Source of the DNA: Strongylocentrotus droebachiensis
Taxonomy: Eukaryota; Echinodermata; Echinoidea; Camarodonta; Strongylocentrotidae
Assembly: GCA_035222895.1 (NCBI GenBank)
Contig: JAVYIG010000641.1
Coordinates: 310,001 to 374,000 of the forward strand
Length of the DNA stretch: 64,000 nt
Reading direction: 5' to 3'
Part shown: piece after piece, positions 40,801 through 52,595 of the stretch
How the letters are laid out: each line of letters begins with the position of its first letter
Position numbering within the stretch: position 1 is the first letter of the stretch
Position numbers and translations under genes: made by a program
The notes under the pieces: model-generated
The model's input: the letters and a program-made list of their open reading frames with translations, nothing else
Database searches by the model: none
Told to the model about the DNA's origin: nothing

Positions 40801-43800
40801 TTTTCTTATTTTACTTGGTAAACAGTTCATTCTACGTTGTAAATATCAAGAGAGTATACCTAGTTTGAAACAATTTAATAATTATATTTTGTCTTATAAA
40901 TCCACTGAAGAAGCTATTGCAAAAAAGAAAAACAAATTTGAGAAGCATATGGCAAAGTGGCAAAACATCAACAAATATTTCCGTGTTGCATAATGATAAT
41001 GTTATATATTATGTGCAAAACGTTTCAGGGGATAGATTTATTTGTTTTTGTTACATTTTTTTTGTTTTATTCATGTTGTGGTGTATTTGATGTACTATGT
41101 TCTATTATGTAATAGAAAAGGTCAGATTGTATCATGCGTTATGCCCCGGCGGTGCAGCCGGGCCAACTACGGGCCCGCGGGGGAGAGAGGAGCTATAAAT
41201 GTTCTTTACTTCTTGGCCTCTCTCTTTCCATTTAGTGTCGGTCTGGTGGTCGTATCGTCTGTGCGGCCGGGGTATACAGAAGTATCATGCTATGTTTTTT
41301 AATGTTACACTGAAATGTGAAACCGCAAGATTGTAAGTGTGAAACAATATGATTATTCATTATTTTTGTGCAAAACGATGTAACGCATATTTTGTAAATC
41401 ATTGTGTTTTCTGACCAATAAAACTTATCAAGATAAAAAAATATAGTAACTAATTCCATTGATAAAATTAAGTATGGGAATAATATGAATGAAAAATAAA
41501 TTACTTTTAGAAAGTGTACTAATGTAGATGTGGAAGCTTTTAAGTCCGATGTGAAAAAGCAGCCTTGGGGTGAAATTAAAGTATATGAAGACATTGATGA
41601 AGCAGCAAACTAATGGAAAGAACTTTTGATAAATGTGATAGATAAATCTATGCCTTATAAAACTAAAAGAATTCGAAATATACAATCCCCTTGGTTAAAT
41701 GAATCAATTTTTGTTTGGATGAAAAATAGAGATACAATGAAAAAAAGAGCAATTTTGAAAAAATATGAAAATATTTGGATCGAATATAGACGTTTGAGGA
41801 ATAAAGTAACATCAGAAAATCGAAAGCTTAAAAAGAAACATTTTACTAACAAATTATATGAATGTCAAAACAGAACTCAATCTTGGAAGGTTTTACAATC
41901 ACTTACTACTATGTCAGCTCTTCATCAACTATTCCCATTCATTCTAATGACACCCGGACTGCTGCTAATAAATTCGATTTTCATTTTGCAAATGTAGCGT
42001 ATGACTTAATCAATGATTTGTCCGAACAGCATGCACACTATTCTGTTAATACTTCTAATCATGATAATTTGTTAATTTTACATACAGTAAATGAAGATGA
42101 TGTTTTAAAGGAAATTCTGAAGTTACAAAACAAGAAATCTTTTGGTGTTGATGGTGTATCCACATTTATCTTGAAAACTTGTGTAAACGAATTGATCGAA
42201 TCTATAACATATTTAATTATTAAGTCGATTCTAGATGGAAAAGTGCCAACATCATGGACAAATAGCTAAGGTAATCCCTCTACATAAAAAAGGGGACAAA
42301 TCAAATCCTAATAACTATAGACCAATTTCTCTTCTTCCTTGTATTTCTAAAATCCTCGAAAAAATCGTCCTAATTCAGCTACTTAAGTTCATTCAAGTAA
42401 ACAAAATGTTAGTACCTGAGCAATCAGGATTTAGAGCTTAGCACTCAACCAAAAAGGCATTGTTGGAAGTAACTGACGACTGGCCCCAAGCCATGGATAA
42501 CGGACATTACATGCACCGGGGCGGGTTTCATCGATTTACATAAAGTCTTTGACATGATCAATCACGAGCTACTTTTATCTAAGCTAGCTCGGCTTGGTAT
42601 AGTTGGTAATCTTTGGACTGGTTTTCAAGTTATTTGTCGAAAAGAAATATCACTACTTTTTTAAATAATATATTTTCGGATGAATATTCTATTAACAACG
42701 GGGTGCCCCAGGGGAGTTTGATTGGGCCAATTCTCTTTGTATTATTATGACTTAGCTTCTGTATTTGACAAATGTGCTTTTCATTTTTATGCAGATGATA
42801 CTGTTTTATATTTCTCTGATAAAGATCCAAAAGTTGTTGAGACAACTTTGAATTCCGAACTTACCAAAGTGAGTAAATGGATTAATAGAAATAAGTTGAA
42901 AATAAATTGTGCTAAAACTGTATGCATGTATGCATGATTTTAGGGATTATACCGTCATTTCGACGCAATCTTGCATCTAATTATGATTCCTGTCTGCTAC
43001 AGGACAATTAAATTGGTCTTAATTTATTGATTCATTATTTTCTTCCCCCAAACTGGGGTAAGACGCCAATATCGTTTGGGCCAATGATTCAATACTAATT
43101 TCAAATGCCGCAGGCTATCTTGGAGGGCAGAATGGGGAGAAATGTACATCACTTATGTTATGTCTTTTCATGTAAAGCCCCTTTCACACCGGATCTGCGT
43201 AGAGTTGCGTAGTGTTGCGTACCGACTACGCCGAAGTTAAGCTGCGTACTCATGAATAAATTTATGCTTCGGCGTAGTCCCTGCGTAGGTTTTGCGTAGG
43301 CTTGCGTATAGTTACGTACCCTGTGCGTAGGCACCGCGTACCTACGGCGTAGGCAATTGGCGTAGGGTTACGTACGCTTGCGTAGGCCTGGCGTAGGGTT
43401 GCGTAGGCCTGGCGTAGGGTTGCGTAGGCCTGGCGTAGGGTTGCCAAAAGTGGCATTTGGTACACGGTTTTGACCGTTATATTTTCAATTTTTTAGTAGG
43501 TATTAACAACTGCTGAGGCTAATTTGCAGTAATGTTAATTTGTTCAAGATACTATTTTCCAAAAAATGCAGACATTTTTGTGGATGTACTACATTATTAT
43601 ACTCATTCACAAGGGTAATAAATGAACTTTCTGTTGATGTACATTGCAAGGTCACGTGATGTGATTCGATACCTCAAAACGCCAACAAAAGAGCGCTTAT
43701 TTTGATTTGTGAATAAATGTGGACAGAAGTCTGATATTTGTTGACCATATCCCTTTTTTTCACTCATTTGTAAATATCATTCCATAACAGTTTCCTGAAA

Positions 43801-44782
43801 GTTTGAAGACGATAGCTGTTGTCCTTTGTCCGTAGCGTATATGTATGTGACAATGTAATGATATAAGTGTTAGTCATTTATTACTTCTGACATACACACT
43901 CACTCAGTCTCACTAACAGAGTGAGACAAAATTATTTCTTTGCTCATTTCAATTAAATAAAATTATTTTACAAACATACAAACAGGGCCATAAACGTACA
44001 CACAAGCAAACAAACCGACACAAATACATACAGATTTCCACAAAACATAATAACATTTCGCATGAGGCATCAGTTTGTGAGTCTTATCTCTGTTTATTAT
44101 ATCAACAGGCTGAGATGTCAACATCACAAATTGAATAAACCATAACAAGCAAAACATGTCAGTCTGAAAATCCTTGTAGTAGTACAAACAGAATTACAAG
44201 CAAGAACACAACATAAAGTCAAAGAAACACTTTTTCTTCATGAACAGAATAAATGTGAGAACGCACACATTTAAACAAAAATAGTATTTCCCTTCAAAAT
44301 AATGATCAATACCTGCCAAGTTTACATCCAGGTATATACAACAAACAATCTTTATATGTTTTTAATGCTTCGTCGGACTGGCGTAGGGTAGCGTATTGTT
44401 GCGTAGGCTTAGCGTACAGTTGCGTAGGCTTGGCGTACAGTTGCGTAGGCTTGGCGTACAGTTGCGTAGGCTTGGCGTACAGTTGCGTAGTTTCTGCGTA
44501 AAAAGTCTACGCCGAAGGTACGCGAAAAAATATAAACATGTTTAATTTTTTGCGTTCATCTCGCGTACCCATTTTCGTCCCTCCGCGTACAGTTGCGTAG
44601 GGTTGCGTACGATCGGCGTAGGGTTGCGTACGATCGGCGTAGTCGCTACGCAACTCTACGCAACTCTACGCAACTCTACGCAAGGCCCGGTGTGAAAGCC
44701 CCTTAAGGGTATATGCCGTGATTGAGAATGGGTATGACTGCACGGGGGGAACTTGCCGAACGAATGACAAAATGTGGAGAGT

Positions 44783-44813
<31 letters not shown>

Positions 44814-47800
44814 AAGAAAGAGCATTACATGCGGTAGTCTATAGTCTATGCGGGTGCGTTCAATCTACACTTTTTCACCCTAGAATCGCGATTTTCAAAG
44901 ACGTTTAGTTTAAAACACGTTGCGTTCAAGCGATTTTTTCGTCGGTCGTAAACAAAAAACGTGTTTAAAAACACAAACATGAAACGCTGAAAAAGATGCG
45001 TTTTGTATCATGATTCTGCAGCATCACGGTCGCTAAAATTCGATTGAACGAACGGAGATCTCAATCATGATTCTATCGCGTCATTATCGTGGCCTGTTCA
45101 GGTATGGGTAAAACCGCGAGCCTGCTTTTCATGCAATTTGCGTAGTGGCCTGTTCCGTTATATTATTCCTTGTTTTCCTTCTATAATTTTATCTTTCTGT
45201 TTTTATTATGCTATTCTTTGTTTTTTATTGTTCTTCTTCTCTTCTATCTTTCCATTATCTATTCTTTATCGCTTTCTCTTTCTGTCTTTCCTTAAGTTAT
45301 TCTTTGTTTCTTCCTTCTATTCTTGTTATTCTTTGTGTTTTCCTTACATCACCTTTTCTTATGTTATTCTTTGTTTTAAGCATTCTATCACTTTCTCTTT
45401 TTGTCTTTCCTTATGTTATTCTTTGTTTCTTCCTTTTATATCACCTTCTCTTATGTTATTCTTTGTTTGAATCATTCTTTATCTTTCTCTTTCTTTCTTT
45501 CCTTGTGTTATTCTTTGTTTCTTCCTTCTATCAAATTCTCTTATGTTATTCTTTGTTTCTTCCTTTTATTCTTATGTTATTCTTTGTTTTTATTATTCTT
45601 TGTTTTTTTCTTTTTATCACTTTTTTTTATGTAATTCTTTGTTTTCATTGTTCTATCATTTCTTCCCTACCATTCCTTATGTTATTCTCTGTTTTTTCAT
45701 CTTTCATCTTCTCTTCTATCTTTCCATTATCTATTCATTTTTATCAATTTTTCTTTCTGTCTTTCCTAATCTTATTCTTTGTTTCTTCCTTCTTTTACCT
45801 TCTTTTATGTTATTCTTTGCTTTTTCCTTTTATCACCTTCTCTTATGTTATTCTTTGTTTTTATCATTCTATCACTTTCTCTTATTTTATTCTTTGTTTT
45901 AATCATTCTATCAGTTTCTCTTTCTATCTTTCCTCATGTTATTCTTTGTTTCTTCCTTCTATCACCTTCTCTTAATATGTTCAATTCCAGAAAGCGCGCA
46001 CCGAAGTTGACCTGGGTCAAACTGCGCAGTGTGATGCGCAGGTGATGGGCTCGAAATGAGCTAGAATCAGCGTTGATGAAAAATCGCTTGAACGCTCTCC
46101 CGTAGTAACCGTGTTTTGTAACGGCGTTTTGATTTGTGATTCTAGCTTTAAAAAAAATCGCTTGAACGCAACATATCAAGGGCGAAATCTATTGAACGAA
46201 AGAAATCAGAATTATATTTTGTATTCGATTCCTCGCGAAGCAAAGGATCTTGTTTGTTGTGTACTGTAGGCCTATACAAGTCAACTTTTCACATTCTGTA
46301 TATTTTATGTGTTTTAGCTCACGCGCAGGGGTCTACAAACATGGCCGATGAAGTGTTGCATACAGAGGATAATCATTGCCAGCCGATTCTTGTTAATGGT
46401 GAATTGATGCCTACAGTGCCAGAGTACATGCCGTCGTTTCCCGTCTCATTGAAGGGTATTAAACGAAATTTCGTTTGCAAGTTATCTGGTGAGTTTTAGG
46501 TTTATAGCGATGATCTTAACACTTATGATAATGTCAGCCCAACTGGTAGCCTGATTTAAAATATTATAAATCATTGAAGTGAGACCTTTATGAATCAGAG
46601 AGGAGTCAATGTCGAAACATTTTCAGACGTAGAAATATGCAATAGTAAATGAAAAATTGAACAAGGCGAAACAAAGGTTAGGCGTTATGAATCATGATTT
46701 GTTTTCTTCAAGTTTTCTCTCTCCCCCTCCCCCTGTCTTTCTATTTTAATTTTACGTTCGCTTTAAAGTATATAGAATATGCTACAACACAGGCGCGTAC
46801 GCAGGGGGGGGGGTAACCCCCTCCCTTTTAGATTTTGTTATGTGTGTATTTCGGAGCAAACCCCTCCCCCCTCCCTTTGATTTTTTTTCTATTTTTTTGA
46901 ATAATAATTATTAAAAAAAAAAAAAAAAAGTTATGCCAATGACTGACCTAAAAAATGGTGACTTTCCCCCCCCCCCCAAACGGAGCAAAATGTCAAAATT
47001 TCGAGACAAAAAAAAAGTGTCCTCTTAACCCCCCCCCCCCCCCCCCCGCTTATTCAGCGGCTGGCTGAGTCGTTGCGAAATTTTCGGCCCGATTTAAAAA
47101 TGTAACCCCCCCCCCCCCTTGAAAAAATCCTGCGTACGCTACTGCGACAACATGAAGCATTATCCGGCTTTCGGCAGCCGCCCAGGCGTCAAAATCTAGT
47201 ATTGAATATAATGTGATAAATTGTCCAGTAAAATTTGTATGGAATTGCGACAAGTCCCCCACATAATGATTTCATTCAAAAAGGCTTTTAATCGTTAATA
47301 TTTTTATTTTTTTTCTTCAGCACCGAAAACTGTTTCTACGACACCTCCAACCACATCAAGGCCTACAAATTTCGGTAAGTAATTTACAATGCACTCACCC
47401 CCCCCCCCGCCTCTCTGTCTGTCTCTCTCTCTCTCTCTCGCTCTCTCTCTCTTCCTCTCTCTTCCTCTCTATTCCTCTCTCTTCTAAATACTTCCATTTT
47501 CTTTCTTTCTTTTCATTATCATGGCGTTTATGTTATCTTTACAGATCTTGAAATATTAAGCAAAATATGTAATTATGTGGGTAAACACCTTTGGTAAATA
47601 TTTCCCTTCTTTAAAAATTATGTCAAGTAAATTTTGCCAATGAACTTGATCCGCCCCTCATGCAAAGGCCGTACGGCAGCCGCAGGTTTTCTGTCTCCAC
47701 AAATTCAAGATACGCCGTGCGGCTACCCCAACATAATGTGACTGGTACCGTATGTGACCGTGGGAAAGCTGCGGGGCCCGCCGCCGTGGCAAATGTTTGA

Positions 47801-50800
47801 CATGTTTACAATGGGAAGAGTCGCAGACCTCGTGTCTTGTAACTTAATTATTTATTTCGTTTGACTCTTGCTTTCCTCTCACCTCGGACCTTTGACAATT
47901 CTCGCACTGATTGTTTACTATATGACATTTGTTTTCTTTTCCCTTGTTTGTTTGTGTTTTCCCCCCTTCCACATGTTTTTTTTAATAATAATATCGTTCA
48001 CATAATGCATACACGAAGAGATATATGAAGAGCTTAATTCCAAAAGGAGCTAAATCCACTTTTGATGAAAATAGAGTTATTGATATCAGAACATTGTTCA
48101 CTTTAGTACCCGTCTTTGAACAAAATTATTTACTTAAATTGTTGGAGCAATTATGAAAAAAATGCAACTTCTAATATCACTTTTCCATAGACGCCTGTAC
48201 AAAATCTGGTAAACACTGGCTTTTTTCTAGAAGTTACAAACATGGATTTAGCTCCTTTTGGAATGAAACTCTTCATATACAGGCAGAATTTCAAAATGAT
48301 ATTCTTGGCCATTCAAAATATGATAAGAACATACATTTATAGAAATCAGTTACAAATTGCAGTTCATTTTTTAAATGTCACAGATTTACTTGGCATTTTT
48401 TTTTAGAAGAAATAAACAGAAACACTTTGTAACTTAAAGGGATCGTTTAACAATGTTAAATCTGAGATACACGGCCCTACGTGTTATCAGTGTCTGTGAT
48501 ATGGTGTAATATTGAAGCCCTAACAAAATTGCTCTTCAAAATGATCAAGAAGTGCCTCAAAAAAGTAAAAATCTTTGAGTGACCGGTTTTACCATACTCG
48601 TTTTCCCCAATAGACTGTAGTAATATGAAAACCATCAGGCGAACGGTTTTCAAAATGTGTAATTCCAATCATAAATATCTTGATAATCAGACAGGCGATC
48701 GGCTTGTAAAAGTCATGGGGTTCCTGACTGACCTAAAGGTTTATAATTATCATTGCATCATGAGCTAAATCCTGAATTTTGTTTCAGAATCTGAGACAAA
48801 GTTACCGGATCCCTTTAACCACTTTTTCATAAATTTCTTTTCTTTCAGATTTGTTTTACATACATGTATATACTTTTCCATGTCATAATAACACTTTATC
48901 GCTGATAATTATTATGTGTTAAACACTGGTAAACACTGTTTGCATTTGGATGCAAAAATGTCTTTCCTTTACTATAATCATAATACAGTTGAGGGCACTG
49001 TTATTATTTCCATGAAACCCAAACAAAGTTTATTTTGATTTCTAAACTTAATAGGAACATTATTATACGGGACAGCCAACTCAAGTTTTGACCATATTTC
49101 ATTTGAATGAATACAGTAACAAAATGTATGTCTAATTGTTTCTTTACTGTTATTACATAATGTACATAGTATATATAACCTATGTACATAGGTTCTATGT
49201 AACTAATTTAATTCTTAAAAAAACATCTTTCATATAAAGAATTCTATTCAGTATCTTGAACTGAAACCACCTTATGTTTACGTCGACAGTTGAATAAAAG
49301 GGAAGTAGGTAATAAGAACTCCATATGAGTGAATGAGCACCAGGGTCATTAAAAAGACTTGTTCCAAGTTTTGGCTTAAGGAACCAGGGGCGGTGATCCC
49401 GGGGGACGGGGGGAGGGGGAGACACGTGTGAAGGGGTAGTCACTTCCGTCACCTTCACCCCTCTCGTTCACAATGCTCCCTCGTACTGGCGTAATGGTTG
49501 GGGGGGCTTAGGGGTAGTTGCCCGCCTAATAAAATTCAAAGTGGTTTATTTCTGATTCGATACAAGTGATTTACAAATGTTGCTGAAATGGCATGGTTTT
49601 TCCCTGAGCTTCCGGGGGATCTGCCCCCTGGACCCCACCAAGCGCTCTAAGGCGGGTCCATGGTTGCTCATCTGACCGTAATTAAATGACTAAAATCCCT
49701 GAGCTTCTGGCGGCTCCGCCCCCTGGACCCTACAATGGCCCCTAAGGCGGGCCCCTGGATGCTCATCTGACCGTTATCAAATGCCTAAAACCCTTGAGCT
49801 TCACGTACCCTACGTCAATTAACGTTCCACTTGCTTTGCTCTACCTGATCGTAAATACTTTAGACCCCTCCCCCCCCCCACCCACTTTGAAAAAGCTTTC
49901 CGCGGGGCCCGCATGTAACATGTAAGAGCGGGGTTAATGCGGATTTTTTTTCTGCACCCCCCCCCCCCAACGTTTCTGCTCATTTATACGCCACTGCTCA
50001 CTCATCCCTCGCATTTCGCCCTCGGGGGGGGGGGGCGAAATGCGAGGGGCATTACAGGTTCAGCCGATTTTGAAGAGCCCATTCAATTGCAACGGGGGCC
50101 CCCCGTCATGAAAAGAAATCGCCGGCTCTGAGAACCAATGTGGATCAGGCCATAATGCATGTGCTTCTTTAGTCTTAAATCCTTTTAAAAGTTAAATTGT
50201 GCCTCGTGCTTTAGTGCTTCGTTGTTTTAAATGATGCAATGTAACCAGGCTTTCACAGAGCCTTGTTTTAATCGACAGGATAACCTTTTATTATCTTAGA
50301 CAGTCTCTTAAAGGGAGTGGGTAGTCAGTTTCCATGTGCAGAAGGCCATAATTCGCTGACACCAGACTTGGTGGAAATACCATTAATGGGAGTACAAATC
50401 TGCACACAGCAAACCCGTTGGCCCGTCAATAATTACCCCCTAGTCTCTCGGAGCATGCTCGAAGATTCTTCGGGCGAAGGAAAAGCAAAGCATTACATAA
50501 GGTCCAATGGTCATAAAACTCAAGGCTAATCCTGGTGATTGACAACACCTGTTATTGGGTAAACACCCGAACGGTGTCGAATTCCCCATGAGAGCTGACT
50601 ACTCTGTGACTTTAACTTCTTGTCTCATGATATTTAAGTTCTCTCTGTTCACTTGTCCACTGCACCATTTCACACGCGTAAGATGCATAATGTGTTTATC
50701 TCAAATAGCGTTCGAAAACTCGAAGGTTAACCCAATTGCAAGAAAGAACATTTATGATGATAAATATCAAATATATTGCAGTCTCTCCATGTCTCTCTCT

Positions 50801-51577
50801 CTCTTTCCCCCTTTTTGCACATCATTATGTGTTGCGCTCATCTGATTCTCTTTAAAATCTAATGTTCACTATAGAAATTGAAATCTATATGTTTTCTATT
50901 ATGTTCTATATTTAAACGTCTTCGTTCAACTTAAATTCGTTTTCAGCATCCACTACTTCTCGTGAAGCAACAACCAATTCTATAACGGACTCGACCACAC
51001 CAAATTCCACTACAACTACAAGTGAGCATGTTACCTTTATCTCTCTCTCTCTCTGCCTTTTTTTTCTCTCTCGATTTCTATTTTACAGGTTTTTCTCACT
51101 TCCCTTCTCTCTCTCTCTCTCTCTCTCTCCGTCTCTCCATGTCTCTCTCTCTATTTCACGTTAACTTTCACGTATGTAAAACATGCAACAACGTGAAGCA
51201 ACATCTTACATTTGGGAGCCGCCGAGTTGTCAAAAACCTATGAATTAAATATCATGTGATAATTTGACCAGTAAATATGAATTTAAATGTATTGTGCCCC
51301 CAGACTGTGTCATCAGGGCCCTGTCTTACAAAGAGTTGCGATTGATCCAAATCAATCGCAAGTCCTCTAATGAATTTGCAGTCTTCTATCTCTTATTTAC
51401 ATAGTTGCGATTGATATCAATAGCAAATAAGTTGCGATTGATACAGGGCCCTGGTGTGTGTATCATATTTCTCCTTCAGAATCAACTACTATGCAAGACA
51501 CCACAACGATGTCTACGACGGAAGCCACCACCTCACATTCTATGACAACTACTCGTAAGAAAACTTCATTTACACCA

Positions 51578-51618
<41 letters not shown>

Positions 51619-51876
51619 TTCTCTCTCCTCTCTCTCTTTTCCTTCCTGTTCCCTTTTCTTGCACAATTATGTGTTACAATTAATTGTTTCTCTCTCAAAT
51701 TTAATGTCCACGAGTAGAAATTCACATCAATATTTGTGTATTGCTCCAAATCTAAACGTCTTCGTTCAACTTAAATTCGTTTTCAGCATCCACTACTTCT
51801 CTTGAAGCAACAACCAATTCTATAACGGACTCGACCACACCAAATCCCACTACAACTACAAGTGAGCATGTTACCT

Positions 51877-51919
<43 letters not shown>

Positions 51920-52225
51920 CCTCCCCCTATCTCTCTCTCCATGTCTCTCTCTCTATTTCACGTTAACTTTCACGTATGTCAAATCAATCGCAACTCCTCT
52001 AATCAATTTGCAGTCTTCCATCTCTTATTTACATAGTTGCGATTGATATCAATCACAAATAAGTTGCGATTGATATCAACTCTTTGTAAGACAGGGCCCT
52101 GGTGTGTGTATCATATTTCTTCTTCAGAATCAACTACAACACAAGACACCACAACGATGTCTACGACGGAAGCCACCACCTCACATTCTATGACAACTAC
52201 TCGTAAGAAAACTTCATTTACACCA

Positions 52226-52266
<41 letters not shown>

Positions 52267-52554
52267 TTCTCTCTCCTCTCTCTCTTTCCCTTCCTGTTTC
52301 CTTTTCTTGCACATTATGTGTTACAATTATTTGTTTCTCTCTCAAATTTAATGTCCACGAGTAGAAATTCACATCAATATTTGTGTATTGCTCCAAATGT
52401 AAACGTCTTCGTTCAACTTAAATTCGTTTTCAGCATCCACTACTTCTCTTGAAGCAACAACCAATTCTATAACGGACTCGACCACACCAAATCCCACTAC
52501 AACTACAAGTGAGCATGTTACCTTTATCTCTCTCTCTCTCTCTCTCTCTCCCTA

Positions 52555-52595
<41 letters not shown>

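Larger units (their letters stand above)
35865..41442 (+). mobile_element. Tx1/L1-like LINE inserted into the CR1-like LINE, 10-bp TSD
   Basis: Flanked by the perfect direct repeat ATAGTAACTA at 35855-35864 and 41443-41452. The 3' end is A-rich (AAGATAAAAAAAT) after AATAAAAC at 41417. Layout: about 670 bp of 5' UTR with G runs and a triplicated GCCCGCGAAAA, an ORF1 remnant at 36535, ORF2 from 37221, and a roughly 450-bp 3' UTR. The coding frames are damaged, so this copy is dead. Confidence 0.88.
47375..50946. other. Mucin-like gene intron 3
   Basis: Holds a CT microsatellite (47411-47480), a GC-rich repeat piece with CCGTACGGCAGCCGCAGG (about 47668), elements at 48023-48278 and 48434-48818, and an R2 copy (49482-49996). 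I saw no further Thr-rich phase-1 exon between 47374 and 50947. Confidence 0.5.

Noticed and set aside
43262-43465. Minus-strand ORF with repeated ATLRQAY
   Set aside because: Translation of the 21-bp tandem repeat in the TIR element.
45138-46045. Overlapping plus-strand ORFs up to 255 codons predicting hydrophobic proteins
   Set aside because: Product of the T-rich tandem array: open in three frames, repetitive, no conserved motifs.
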